A stretch of DNA of 64,000 bases from Chrysemys picta bellii (Eukaryota > Chordata > Testudines > Emydidae). Below are positions 45,350-57,639 of this stretch, piece by piece. The stretch is taken from assembly GCF_011386835.1 (NCBI RefSeq), contig NC_088795.1, positions 115,337,434-115,401,433 of the forward strand, in the 5' to 3' direction. Within the stretch, counting starts at the first letter, position 1. Each line of letters opens with the position of its first letter. The position numbers and the translations under genes were made by a program. The notes under the pieces are model-generated. The model was not told the DNA's origin. It made no database searches and worked only from the letters and a program-made list of their open reading frames with translations.

Positions 45350-45500
45350 TAATCAAGACCTTGAGTTCTATTGCCAGATCTGCTGTTTACCTCTCCATAT
45401 GGTCTTGAGGAGGCCACTTAACCTCGTGATGAAGCTGTAGTGAGATAATATATATTTATATACCTCACAGGGGTATTATGAGAATTAATTAGCTAGCATT
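45350..45500 (+). repeat. MIR fragment
   Basis: GAGGCCACTTAACCTCGTGA, then TGAGATAATATATA and CCTCACAGGGGTATTATGAG match the MIR core. Confidence 0.6.
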
Positions 45501-46234
45501 TTCAAACATTTTCAAACTGAAAAATCATATAAAAGTGCTAACCTATTATTTTAGGATGACTGAGAGAACACTTTATAGTTCACTTTCAAAATTGATGTGT
45601 TCTGCAGAAGTTTAATTACAGAATAGCGAGAGGGGGGATGTCAAGAACACTTATAACCACTCAATATCTTGAAGGACATAAGGAATAATACAAAAATGTA
45701 TCCTCAGTGTAATGTCATAAAGACTTCATATTGAAAGGAAGATCAGTTGAAACACTTCTATATTTTGAAAGCTTTGAAAATCTGAAGTATACCTCAGGCT
45801 TTCAGGGATGAAATGATACCATGCACTTTACTACACAATCCTAAAAGCACAAAATAGATGTTCTCAGGCAAATTTGTTTAATTTTCCACTCCCTGCACTC
45901 TTACCTTTCCACTACTGGAAACATCCTTGTTTCCTCTAACTAATACAGGATATGGACAAGAACTGTTATGACAATGAGAAGTCTTTAAATATGTCGATTG
46001 ATTACCCACTCTGCCCAATGACCATGACCACTATGACACTTGATGACTCTTTGTGTTCAAACAGTTTGCTGAATTTCAAGAGGTCTCTATGATAAGGGTT
46101 ACTTAGGTTGTCTGTGGAAGACGTCTAGACATAGTGGCACTGTCTCTGATGTAAAGGGAATAGTTTATTCTTTAGCTGTACAAGCTGTAATGTGCTCTGG
46201 CATTCTATTGGCAGGTACAGCCAGCATTTGGCTT
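45501..46234. other. Anonymous AT-rich sequence
   Basis: No gene or repeat recognised. Confidence 0.5.
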
Positions 46235-46870
46235 TGTCTCAATTCTGCCTGGGAATAGTCACCCAGTTTTGTGAGATCCTTTTGTGAGAATTCAGTCTGC
46301 TTTAGATTTAATGGAGTATTTTAGTATCCTCCACAAATTTTGCCACCTTACTGTTCACCCCTTTTTCCAGATCACTTATGACTGCTTACTTTGCTTAATA
46401 GACTTTGGTGAGGGAGGTTCTCAAAAGCTTTCTGAAAGTCCACATACACTATATCCACTGAATCAACTTTGTCCACGTATTTGTTGACCCCCTCAAAGAA
46501 TTGTAATAGATTGGTGAGACACGATTTCCTTTTACATAAGTTGTGTTGACTCTTTCCCAACAAATTGTGATCATCTGTGTGTCTGATAATTCTGTTCTTT
46601 AATATTCTTTCAGCCAATTTTCCTGAAGTTAGGCTTACCGGCTTATAATTGCCAGGATCACCTCTGGAGCTTTTTAAAAAATAGGTGTTACATTAGCTAT
46701 ACTCCAGTCATCTGGTACAGAATCTGATTAAAATGATAGATCAGGCACCACAGTTAGTAGATCTGCAATTTCATATTGGAGTTCCTTCAGAACTCTTGGG
46801 TGAACACCATCTGGTCCTGGTAAGCTGACAGGTTGTAATTAGAAATAAAAGATGACCTCCTCAGATGATT
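46235..46870 (-). pseudogene. Old CR1/L3 reverse transcriptase fragment
   Basis: Antisense. The 81-codon frame 46617-46372 has KRKSCLTNLLQFFEG and DIVYVDFQKAFENLPHQSLL, the RT block with the first catalytic Asp. Upstream decayed frames hold the 'GVHPRVLKEL' block (46790-46805) and downstream, after a deletion of the central RT, KFVEDTKI (FADDTK-like) near 46315. Much older than the CR1 at 17186. Confidence 0.75.
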
Positions 46871-47249
46871 GCAGTACTCCACCTCAAGCAGCAAGACTGG
46901 TTCTTAGATTTCCTAAATTACATACAGTTGATGGTCTTTAATTGTCATTATCCCCGCCCCATTTCTTGACTTCACAGAAGCCTGTCTGGTAGATTACATT
47001 ACACAGGTGAGAGCAGCAGCATCCTATCAGACATATTGGAAATTATGAGTAAGATGGATCCCATGAGCAGAAAAAGTGGCTAAATGTGTCTGATAAATGA
47101 GTCATCACAAATTACTTGCTCAGCTCTACTGAATATGAATATGAATAGCTTTAAGAGATGACTAAGTGGAGACATAACAGTCTGTACACATTTGAAGGGC
47201 AAAACCAAAAAGGACAGAGAATCACTAGTTAGTGAGGTACATGAGGTTA

Positions 47250-47470
47250 TAACCTGGAGAAAAAGAATGTTGTTTAAAAAAGTAGTATCAGGAAGAATTT
47301 CCTGACAGCAGGTGGTATAAATCTGTCTCTCAAGTTAAGTGATGGAATCCCCATCCCTTAGGACTTTTAAAACTGGATTGAACAAAGAATGAGAAAAGGC
47401 ACTCAGGAGCAATTCAATGTTGTCAGGAAGTTGGACTAGATGAATTAATAGGTCATCTCATATCTTGATT
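47250..47470 (+). repeat. Old CR1/L3 LINE 3' end
   Basis: GAAGAATTTCCTGACAGCAG, GTGATGGAATCCCCATCCCT and GTTGGACTAGATGAATTAAT are the usual 3' end words of old CR1-like LINEs in sense. Confidence 0.6.
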
Positions 47471-48957
47471 ATGGCATCCTTCCTTTTCTGGCCTTGGCAA
47501 GTGCAATCTTGTCCCCATTGAGTAAATTCATAATACTACTGCCAAGATCATAAATAATGATGATAATGTTAGTAATCTTGAAAATTCCAAATCATGGTAC
47601 AGTCTTGAAATTCAACTTTTGGTCATATTGCCTCTAGAATTGTGTGCCTCATTGCTGTGCTACACACAGCAGCACTGTCAATATGACCTCTACATTCCAG
47701 TATTTCTGGATTCTCACATAATATTAATGGCATTGACCCTGTTCAGCATTCCTTTATTTTATTTTAGAATGTCAGTTAACAACAAATTATATCCAGGAGC
47801 AGAATTTTCTAGATCACAAACCCATTGTGGGTAATATTACCCTTTAACTTCTTATCCACAAATGTAAGAATGTGTGTAAGAATCAACAAATTGCAGTGTG
47901 TAAAATCTCTTATGCAACATATCCAAACTCTTGGTAATTGGAATTTAAAATCCATGTAATTTTTCAATGTGGAGACTTTTTACTCCCTCCAGCAGCCGCT
48001 GGAACATATGATTGCCTACCTTCTTCTTGAAGAATAAGCCACACTGGGAAAAACATAATTTTATGACCCCTAGAACAATTAAACCTGTCATTTGTACTCC
48101 ACTGGTCTGGGTCTTGGTTTCAGTGTTGTTGAGCTGTCATTTGTAGGAGTATGCAGTCTTAGGATTTAACCTGGCAGTGCTGAAGGTTTTCAGTGAAACT
48201 GGTGCAACTGTTTTATTAACACATCCACCACCCACCACTCCACTGACCCCCACAAAAAAGCCCAAACTACAAAAGCCATGGATATTTAAAAAACAAACAA
48301 ACATGGGAATCAGGAATCCATGACTCCGTAACATCTGTGACACACATGCAGCTTTATTGTTATTTATCTCTATTGACCATACTTCCTGGATGCTCATTTC
48401 TAACACCACTCCAATTTCTCTGTCATGGAGTGGTCAGCCGCAGTTCCTAACCAGCACTGCCCTTTGGCATCTAATTTGCATTCATTGTTTTTCCCTGTGG
48501 CGAAACTCTCTGGCCTTGTCACCAAGAACAATGTTTTCACATATTTCCAATTATATTAAAAAATCCCACTCACCTACATGAAAGAAATGTTATTTAGGCA
48601 GCATAACCAAGCACTTAAAAGTTAGGAAATGCCAGATTTACAGTTGCCCTTACAACCTTAGTTCTGCATTCTTGTGTGTCCATTCTTTGCACTGAATAAG
48701 GGGGGGGTCCATGGGGAAAATAGCATTTGATCATATAACTGAAGACTGTACCATAATTTATATGAACCAGGGGGCAGAATTAAGATTGCATGGACACCTA
48801 TAAAGCTTACATTTCCTAACTTTCAAGGATGTGACTTTGCAAGCTAGTTTTTATAATAGTTTTTTAACATAATGTCCTAGTTTTTTTTAAAAAATAAAGG
48901 ACAAATTTGTAACTATAATACCTCCCCCCGTATCATGAGAAGGCTTTGAACCTATAC
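47471..48957. other. Anonymous AT-rich sequence
   Basis: No gene or repeat recognised. Confidence 0.5.
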
Positions 48958-49113
48958 CTATCTCATAGAGCTGGAAGGTCATCAAGTCCAGCCCCCTGCC
49001 TTCACTAGCAGGATCAAGTACTGATTTTTGCCCTAGATGGCCCCCTCAAGGATTGAGCTCTCAACCCTGGATTTAGCAGGCCAATGCTCAAACCACTGAG
49101 CTATTCCTCACCC
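48958..49113 (-). mobile_element. Turtle pol III SINE
   Basis: Antisense SINE with head AATAGCTCAGTGGTTTGAGC (A box kept), B-box-like GAGAGCTCAATCC and tail around CCAGCTCTATGAGA. Same family as 11908 and 22214. Confidence 0.8.
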
Positions 49114-49361
49114 CCACCTTGAATGTTCATCACAGACTTCTGTCCCTTGAGCTACAAGACTGACTACACTGGCTGGCAGCAAGAGAGGGGGGTTATTCTA
49201 GAAGTATGAAATGGTCTGATGGGGCTATACAGTGGACCTAATTCCTACCCCTCCTATCTTGAAGAATGCAAGTGAGAGAAGGAAATTGGTGATTTTTAAC
49301 AGTTTATATATCAGCAGGAGCTAAACAGAATTTAATGGGACAAAAAAAAAATCACTCCCTT

Positions 49362-49379
49362 CCCCCCCCCCCCCCCCCC
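49362..49379. repeat. C18 homopolymer
   Basis: Eighteen consecutive C, preceded by an A9-10 tract; likely a length-variable site. Confidence 0.9.
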
Positions 49380-51411
49380 AGTATCACAGGCCTGCTGCAA
49401 ACAACGGAGGTGTTAGAGCATCTCAAAAATGGTGACGAGAACCTTTCCCAATGGAAAGTGTTAAATAACCTAAACATAGGGTCATTACCGATCCCTCTAT
49501 AATAATTTTGGGCTTGAAACATTTAGCAGATATACTAGCTAGAGCAGAATACAAAATATTGGGGTTGGAGTGTGAAGGGCTCCTGAAACACCACTTTAGA
49601 ACCCCTAACTCCTTCCAATGGGAAGCGAGAGGGGACTGTGTAAAGGGGAAGAGGATGCTCCATTTAAAAGCCTTAAAAATAGCCACACTTTCCTGTGAAT
49701 TTCTGAGTGTACGTACACAAAGAAGCAGAAAGGAGTTTACTTCCAGGCATCTGAAGCAGTTTCCCTGCAATATGATTTTTACTTGTAATGTCATGAGTTA
49801 TGGCTCTGCATTAGAGCTGACTGCCTGATGAGGAGTTAAGGTGACTGTTTATCCCATTGCCGCATTACTACCTCAACTCCCAACCCCAGTTTCTAATCAT
49901 CATTAATAATTATCCATTTAGCTCTGACAATGCACTTGGCTCTGTACAGCATGCAAAAATAAAAGTCAGTGCCAAACCTACATAGCTTACACTCTAAAAG
50001 GTGTATCTATAATAATAAAGGATATATTGGGACAGTGTGTGCAACTTTTTGATCTAGTTGAAACTAAATCAGTGGAACTCTGTGTAGGCACAAGTGTTTG
50101 CTCATATATGTACAATTACACGATAAGTGCTTTTGTTATAGATTCATTTTAAGGGCTACACCGAAGTAGCTTACTATTGATTTCTTTCAATATTCTCATA
50201 TCCTGTAAAGTATACAGTATGCTATATTGTTTATTTCAATATGACTATCTATTGCACGACCCCTATTAATTTTATTTAAAGACAACATTTTATAAGCTTA
50301 GCAATCTACTGTTTCTGAAATCAGTGGTGGGTCCTCTCATAGTCTTCATTCATTTTTGCTTACTCCTGATTTGCACTGGTGTAAGTGACTTGTGAATAAG
50401 GCCCTTATCTTCAGAATGGCAGCAATCTACACTGTGCAATTTTTGCAGTTCTCTGAGGAGCCTAGAAGCTGGCCAAAACAAACCCACTCTTTAAAAATTA
50501 GCATCACATTTTCAATGGGCAAGAATAAACCCATTATAGTTTAAGCCAAGATAGAAAAGTGCCTGGCCAGTGAAGGTATAGTTAAGGGTCTGTCAGCATT
50601 TCCATTAGAAACCCTGATTATTGATCTTTAATAACAAATGTGTATTAAAAATGGCTATGAAAAAGTAGCTGGTGCATGTGGTTAGTAACTGTTTTATAGC
50701 TTTAGTACATAGTACCAGCCTTTTTTCGTTCAAGCAATTAGTTCACATTGTAGACTTATCCCATATAGAACACACTCATTTATAAATTCCAAGAACACAA
50801 AAAAAGCACTTAAAGCCAGCAAGTGTCTATTGTGTTTTCCTCACCTGCCACTTAAAAATGACCAAAGCAATTATGGAGCTATATCAATTAAAAATAAATT
50901 GCTTCTGGGTGAGCCCCTGAATGCCAAGTTTCACACTGAAGAAATTTTTTAATGTATGAGTTTAAATCTCTGAAATTAGGTGGCTGTAATGGAAACTCTG
51001 GCTGATCCTTAACGATAGTGGCAATAGTGGGCAAGCCTATATAATGAGTGCTGCCGTACAGAACATAAGGCCTTGTTCCTTTTTACCTGTTAGTGCCCCA
51101 TGAGCACACAGCCTGTTTTCATCCAGACAAAAATCTTTTGTAGGATGAGGATGGAAAGCTGAGTAAATCTGTAGCACAAACATAGTCTTTGTGTTTGAAA
51201 ATGGAATCTAACACCAGTCGTGGGAAAGGAGTCATGAATGAAACTCCACAAGATGGGAAGCAAGTGAAGACTCAGGAAGGAGGAAAGCCCTAGTAGGGCA
51301 TTGACAGGCTTGTGGGTCTAACTCCCTACCCTCTCCAGGGCCCAGGTCTCTACTCAGACTGGGGACTGAGTATCTGGGTTTGTGGATTTGTGCATGATGT
51401 CTAGATTTAGA

Positions 51412-51490
51412 CTACCAGGACTTGATTTTGCTCCCACTGATGTCTATATAAAATTGCTATTGACTTCAGTGGGAGCAGGATCAGACCCTT
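51412..51490. repeat. Old fold-back repeat, ATTGACTTCAGTGGGA family
   Basis: TTGATTTTGCTCCCACTGATG pairs with TTCAGTGGGAGCAGGATCA around a short AT-rich centre. Confidence 0.6.
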
Positions 51491-53589
51491 AGTTTGTAGC
51501 AAGGTAGGTGATGCTCTCAGCTCGAGACTAATTCACATTGGTTTGATAGAAATCAGAAATTAATTAATCTATGAAACCAGTTACCGTGAGAACTTGTAGG
51601 TTCAGCTGGGCAGAGATCCAGTAAAATAATTTTCTAAGCAGCATATTCCTGGAACTGGAAGGAATGAGTAGGGAGTAGGCCTGATGAGCAGATCTCTTCA
51701 AGAATCAGATGGACACACTAAATCCTTATTTAAGTTTAAATAAAAAAACCTCACCACCAGTGCCACAATTTCCTTCTACAAGAGTGTATGGTCCAAAAGT
51801 TTATCAGATAAATATAGTTGGTTTGTAAGATAGAAAAATGTAAGTCAAGGCCAGATATCATTCATAAATGTGCAATTAATCTGTTGATCTGGAGAATTGA
51901 TTGACTTGTTTGGAATAACTGGATATTAAAACTGTATATAATGCTGATTTCTGCCTGTAAATGAGTATGCTGTCCCTTCAAAACATGCTTTTGGTCCAGC
52001 ACTAAACTTTTTCTGGTTTGATCCAACAACTGCCTTTAGGGAGTTGTATTAACCAGTGTTCTTGGGTTGTAGGCATCACAGCAAGGAACATTGGCAAGGG
52101 AGGGTGTATATAGGCCACTCCCATTTCTCAGCACAAGGGAGAGATCAAAATGGTAATGAGTTTCTCTGCAAAGAGTACTTGGGAAGCAAGAGGCTGTGGG
52201 TTTCTATTGAGGAAGAGACTAACAGGGATGGGAGCTCTGGGTCTCTCCAGTAAAGGAGCCTGCCAATGATCCTGAGAGGAGATTCTGAAACCTATGTGTG
52301 ATTACTCTATATGAGAGTGGGAGAGAGTGCACCTACAGTGTTTTGTACAGAAAGTCTCTTAGAGCCACTGGGCCAAATTAATCCTTGCTAAACAGGATTT
52401 ACATCTGGGATGAATTTGCCCCAATGTAAACTCTCTCTGAGAATTAAAGAACTGAAACGAGAGGATTGTTGGTTGGTTTGTGCTACCGTGACACCTTCTA
52501 AGGCAGCATGTTCAAAGGGATGGAGGGTAATCCTGGAAGTAGAAATTCAGTGCAGTATGATGCATAGCATTTTATGATGATATGAAGTGAGGATTACTCG
52601 CCTTACCTGACAGTGGTTTGTGGCATCTCTAGGTTAGAATTATAAGGCCATATTCTCAGCTGGTGTGTGGGGTATAGCGCCATTGAGATTAGTGGAGTTA
52701 CACTGCTTTGCGCCAGCTGAAGATCTGGCTCTTTAATCTATAAAAATCCCCATACAAGTTTAAAATTAGAGAGGGGGCCATCTTGGTTAGGAAAATATGG
52801 ATACATTTGAACTTCCAGAGAGACATTGTAGGCAGGGGTTAATGTAAAGGGGAGTAGGCGGGGCACAGCTCTCCCTCCTTCCTTGGTTTAGGGAAGCTGT
52901 TCTCCCTTACACCACCACCTCCTTCTCCTCTCTGGCTGGTGCAGTGACAGCTGCTCTGCCTATTTCAATCTACTTTAACCACTGTTTTTATGTTGTCCTG
53001 GGGAATCAGGTAGGTAGCCCACTCTTCTGAACCAGCAGTAATACAGGAAGAAGTGAACATAAAGTCAATTAAAAAAACTGACTGCTTCATTCAGAATAAC
53101 AGAACAGCTTCTTTATCTATGTCATAGAACTTCTCTGTAAGAGCTCTCTTGCTGACAGCCATTCCAGTCTGTCTCTGAGTGTTAAGTAAAATCTCTTACA
53201 GTAGTAGGCATTTGCTTAGTGAGGATATGAGATAGAGTAGATTTTTTTTAAATCTGAGAAACCCTTGATGTGCCCTTCAAACTAGGTTTGCTGTGTACAA
53301 ACGTTACAACAGTCACAAAGCTGTTCCAAACATTCAGCTTTGAATATGAAGGATAACCACATCTTTGAAGGGCTAAACAATGTAGATCGACAACTATTTC
53401 TAGCAGATTATATGACTTTGCATAGTACCCACATCAATTCTGTGCATTTCAGGGGCCATGTCCTTTATTAATTGCACTGCTATTGGAAAAGTTGATCTTA
53501 CAGCAGTGTGCAAAATAAATTCATAAATAGTGTCCTGTAACCTACCATATAGCAGCTACAATGTTTTTAATAGATCTTATATTTAGGAA

Positions 53590-53690
53590 TGTTGGCTGAA
53601 ATTTTTAAAGGAGCCTATGGTAGTTAGGTGCCTGATTCCCAATTACATTTCAATGGGAGTAGGGATCCTTTGAAAATCTTGGCCCTTATT
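53590..53690. repeat. Old fold-back repeat
   Basis: TGGCTGAAATTTTTAAAGGA pairs with TCCTTTGAAAATCTTGGCC; the centre contains CATTTCAATGGGAGTAGGGA. Confidence 0.55.
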
Positions 53691-53934
53691 AACAGATTGT
53701 GTACTTAACACATCAGTAATAAAGGTGTATCAGATATCAAAGTAACTATTCACTCTAGGACAATATTAAATTGGATTTACTCTGATGTGTAAGTGTAGGA
53801 CTGGGGTCCAGATGAGGGTTGCAGCAAACTGTTCACTTTTGGCTTATATCTCCCCTGCTGTGATGACCAACTTCCCTCTTTGCCCCACCACAACATATCT
53901 TTCAAGATCACTGGGTCCTACACATGTCTATCAC

Positions 53935-54339
53935 CATAGACACCAACTCAGTGGGTTCTCCGGGGCTGGAGCACCCACGGGGAAAAAATGGTGCTGAGCA
54001 CCTATTGGCAGCCCCCCTGTCAGCTTGCCCCCAGTGCCTCCTGCCCACCGGCAGGCCCCGCAGATCAATGCCTGCACCTTCCTCCCCATACCTCCTGCCC
54101 GGTGCAATCAGCTGTTTCGCGGCATTCAGGAGGCTCTGGGGGGAGAGGGAGGAGCAAGGACATGGCACACTCGGGGGAGGGGGCAGAATGGTGCGAGACA
54201 AATTGAGGCGGGGGTGGAGCGGGAGCAGAAAGAAGTGGGGTGGGTGTGGGGCCCTGGGGAAGGGGTAGAGTGGAGACAGGGCCTGGGGCAGAGCTGGGAG
54301 TTGAGCCTCCCCTGAGACTTTGGAAAGTCGTCGCCTGTG
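53935..54339. mobile_element. hAT-type MITE (405 bp), GC-rich
   Basis: Ends CATAGACACCAACTC and GTCGTCGCCTGTG are imperfect inverted repeats. Flanks TCTATCAC and GCTATGAT (53927-53934, 54340-54347) are a diverged 8-bp TSD (5/8). The PLE text is continuous across it. GC-rich, CpG-bearing, no real ORF (the 161-codon antisense frame is a shadow). Confidence 0.65.
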
Positions 54340-55386
54340 GCTATGATAACATGTGGTGTACCTCATTCGGTACATTAAATGCCCCAACAACAACTATGTG
54401 GGTGAAACCAGACAATCACTACACCCATAAAAGAACTCACACCGAAAAATGATAAAAGACAAAAACCTCCAATCACTGTGGGTGAACACTTTTCACAAAA
54501 TGATCACTCTATATCTGACCTCTCAGGGTATGTCTACACTACGAAATTAGGTCGAATTTATAGAAGCCGGTTTTATAGAAATCTGTTTTATACAGTCGAT
54601 TGTGTGTGTCCCCACATAAAAGGCTCTAAGTGCATTAAGTTGGCGGACTGCGTCCACAGTACCGAGGCTAGCGTCGACTTCCGGAGCGTTGCACTGTGGG
54701 TAGCTATCCCACAGTTCCCGCAGTCTCCGTCGCCCATTGGAATTCTGGGTTGAGATCCCAATGCCTGAATGATGCAAAACAGTGTCGCGGGGGGTTCTGG
54801 GTACATGTCGTCAGGCACCTCCCCCTCCGTCAGAGCAACAGCAGACCATCGATTCGCGCCTTTTTACCTGGGTTACCTGTGCAGACAACATACCACGCCA
54901 AGCATGGAGCCCACTCAGCTCAGCTCAGCTCACCGTCACCATATGTGCTCTGGGTGCCGGCAGACGTGGTACTGCATTGCTACACAGCAGCAGCTAATTG
55001 CCTTTTGGCAGTAGACAGTGCAGTATGACTGGTAGCCTTCATCGGCAATCTGTGTGCTGGCAGACGTGGGGCTGGCAGACGTGGGGCTGCATTGCACACA
55101 ACAGCAGCCCCTTGCCTTTTGGTAGAAGATGGTATATTAGGACTGATATCCGTCGTCGTCGTACTGCAGTGGCTGTCAATCATGGGCACCTGGGCAGACG
55201 TGCTCAGTCCTATCGAACAGTCTCGACGATGCCTATCAGTCGTAGTATGCTATTTTCTGCCAAGCACCCAGAAGATGCCGAGGGCTATCAGTCATGCTGC
55301 ACCGTCGTCTGCCAGCTTAAGATGTAAAAAATAGATTTGTTCTGTATTCATTTGCTTCCCCCTCCCTCCGTGAAATCAACGGCTTG

Positions 55387-55430
55387 CTAAACCCAGGGTT
55401 TTGAGTTCAATCTTTGGGGGGGGGGGCATT
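55387..55430 (+). repeat. SINE B-box fragment and G run
   Basis: GCTTGCTAAACCCAGGGTTT then TGAGTTCAATC equals the B-box part of the turtle SINE, followed by about 11 G. A short relic inside the Harbinger 5' region. Confidence 0.5.
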
Positions 55431-55589
55431 CTGTGTGACAGTTGTTTGTTTCTCCTGATGCACAGCCACCTTTGTTGATTTTAATTCCCTGTACCTGTAC
55501 GCCATGTCGTCACTCGCCCCTCTCTCCCTCCCTCCGTCAGATACTAGTTTCGTGCCTTTTTTCAGACCAGACGCCATAGCACTGGGATC

Positions 55590-56886
55590 ATGGAGTCCGC
55601 TCAGATCACTGCAGCAATTATGAGCACTATCAACACCACGTGCATTGTCCTGGAGTATATGCAGAGCCAGGACATGCCAAAGCAAAACCAGGACCAGCCG
55701 AGGAGGCGATTGCAGCGCGGCGACGAGAGTGATGAGGAAATTGACATGGACATAGACCTCTCACAAGGCACAGGCCCCAGCAGTGTGCAAATCGTGGTGT
55801 TACTGGGACAGGTTCATGCCGTGGAACGCCGATTCTGGGCCCGGGAAACAAGCACAGACTGGTGGGACCGTATCATGCTGCAGGTGTGGGACGATTCCCA
55901 GTGGCTGTGAAACTTTCGCATGCGTAAGGGCACTTTCATGGAACTTTGTGACTTGCTTTCCCCTGCCCTGAAGCTCCAGAATACCAGGATGAGAGCAGCC
56001 CTCATAGTTGAGAAGCGAGTGGCAATAGCCCCGTGGAAGCTTGCAACGCCAGACAGCTACCGGTCAGTCGGGAATCAATTTGGAGTGGGCAAATCTACTG
56101 TGGGGGCTGCTGTGATCCAAGTTGCCAGGGCAATCAAAGACCTGGTGATATCAAGGGTAGTGACTCTGGGAAACGTGCAGGCCATAGTGGATGGCTTTGC
56201 TGCAATGGGATTCCCAAACTGTGGTGGGGCGATAGACGGAACTCATATCCCTATCTTGGCACCAGAGCACCAAGCCACCGAGTACATAAACTGCAAGGGG
56301 TACTTTTCAATGCTGCTGCAAGCCCTGGTGGATCACAAGGGACGTTTCACCAACATCAACGTGGGATGGCTGGGAAAGGTACATGATGCTCACGTCTTCA
56401 GGCACTCTAGTCTGTTTCGAAAGCTGGAGGAAGGGACTTTCTTCCCGGACCAGAAAATAACCGTTGGGGATGTTGAAATGCCTAAAGTTATCCTTGGGGA
56501 CCCAGCCTACCCCTTAATGGCATGGCTCATGAAGCCGTACACAGGCAGCCTAGACAGTAGTCAGGACCTGTTCAACTACAGGCAAGTGCCGAATGGTGGT
56601 GGAATGTGCATTTGGACATTTAAAAGCGCGCTGGCGCAGCTTACTGACTCGCTCAGACCTCAGCAAAAAGAATATCCTCATTGTTATTGCTGCTTGCTGT
56701 GCGCTCCACAATATCTGTGAGAGTAAGGGGGAGACATTTATGGCGGAGTGGGAGGTTGAGGCACATCGCCTGGCCGCTGATTACGCGCAGCCAGACACCA
56801 GGGCGGTTAGAAGAGCACAGCAGGGCATGGTACGCATCAGAGAAGCTTTGAAAACGAGTTTTGTGACTGGCCAGGCTACGGTGTGA
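55590..56886 (+). pseudogene. PIF/Harbinger DDE transposase, one stop and one frameshift
   Basis: ATG at 55590. The first 106 codons carry an acidic linker (DESDEEIDMDIDLS) and a conserved RRFWARETSTDWWDRI block. An in-frame TGA at 55908-55910 follows (probably CGA to TGA), then the same frame runs 55911-56720 with SYRSVGNQFGVGKSTVGAAV (helix-turn-helix-like) and GGAIDGTHIPI, whose Asp codon at 56235-56237 is the first catalytic carboxylate. HDAHVF and ILGDPAYPL follow (second Asp at 56499-56501). Near 56583 a small deletion shifts the frame; VECAFGHLKARW with the catalytic Glu (56602-56604) and CALHNICESKGE continue in another frame to TGA at about 56884. The enzyme would cut and paste the element; this copy is broken. 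Confidence 0.9.
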
Positions 56887-57004
56887 AAGTTCTGTTTGTT
56901 TCTCCTTGATGAACCCTCCGCCCTCCCCACCCAGTTCACTCTACTTCCCTGTAAACCAACCACCCCACCCTCCCCTCTCCCCTTCGAGCACTGCTTGCAG
57001 AGGC

Positions 57005-57010
57005 AATAAA
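57005..57010 (+). terminator. Poly(A) signal of transposase gene
   Basis: AATAAA about 120 bp after the transposase stop, in sense. Confidence 0.6.
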
Positions 57011-57038
57011 GTCATTGTTACTTCACATTCATGCATTC

Positions 57039-57044
57039 TTTATT
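57039..57044 (-). terminator. Poly(A) signal of antisense Harbinger gene
   Basis: AATAAA on the minus strand, about 130 bp after the antisense stop. Together with 57005-57010 it marks a tail-to-tail gene pair. Confidence 0.55.
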
Positions 57045-57176
57045 AATTCATCACACAACTAGGGGGATAATTGCCAAGGTAGCCCGGGATGGGTGGGGGA
57101 GGAGGGAAGGAAAAGGACACACTGCAGTTTAAAACTTTAACTCTTATTGAAGGCCAGCCTTCTGATGCTCGGGCAA

Positions 57177-57621
57177 TCATCTGGGGTGGAGTGACTGGGT
57201 GGCCGGAGGCCCCCCCCACCGTGTTCTTGGGCGTCTGGGTGAGGAGGCTATGGAACTTGCGGAAGAGGGCTGTTGGTTACACAGGGGCTGTAGCGGCGGT
57301 CTCTGCTCCTGCTGCCTTTCCTGCAGCTCAACCATACGCTGGAGCATATCAGTTTGATGCTCCAGCAACTGGAGCATCGACTCTTGCCTTCTGTCTGCAC
57401 ACTGACGCCACCTATCATCTTCAGCCCGCCACTTGCTCTGTTCATCCCGCGATTCAGCCCGCCACCTCTCCTCTCGTTCATACTGTGCTTTTCTGTAGTC
57501 TGACATTGACTGCCTCCACGCATTCTGCTGTGCTCTTTCAGCGTGGGAGGACATCTGGAGCTCCGTGAACATATCATCCCGAGTCCGCCGTTTTCTCCTT
57601 CTAATCTTCACTAGCCTCTGT
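57177..57621 (-). pseudogene. Harbinger second protein, C-terminal exon (Myb/SANT-like accessory)
   Basis: Open frame from about 57620 down to 57177: basic start (KIRRRKRRTRDDMF), then a long Arg/Glu/Gln-rich coiled coil (residues about 15-100; LLEHQTDMLQRMVELQERQQ) and a low-complexity end. PIF/Harbinger elements usually encode a Myb/SANT-like protein that helps the transposase bind DNA and enter the nucleus; its C-terminal part often looks like this. A good 3' splice site, TTTCTCCTTCACAG, precedes the frame at about 57635-57622. I found no upstream exon with a SANT domain in 57640-58480, so that part may be lost or too decayed to see. Assignment is by position and composition. Confidence 0.55.
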
Positions 57622-57639
57622 GAAGGAGAAACATTTGCA

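Larger units (their letters stand above)
49114..53829. other. Anonymous sequence
   Basis: No gene seen. Contains an 18-base C run (49362-49379), an antisense MIR-like tail (49930-50010) and fold-back repeats at 51412-51490, 52640-52735 and 53590-53690. Confidence 0.5.

Noticed and set aside
53908..54393. 161-codon minus-strand ORF
   Set aside because: Spans the hAT insertion and PLE flank; low-complexity Pro/Leu/Ser content.
54902..54935. CTCAG tandem as a CRISPR-like or satellite array
   Set aside because: Only about three short units inside the Harbinger 5' region; far too short.
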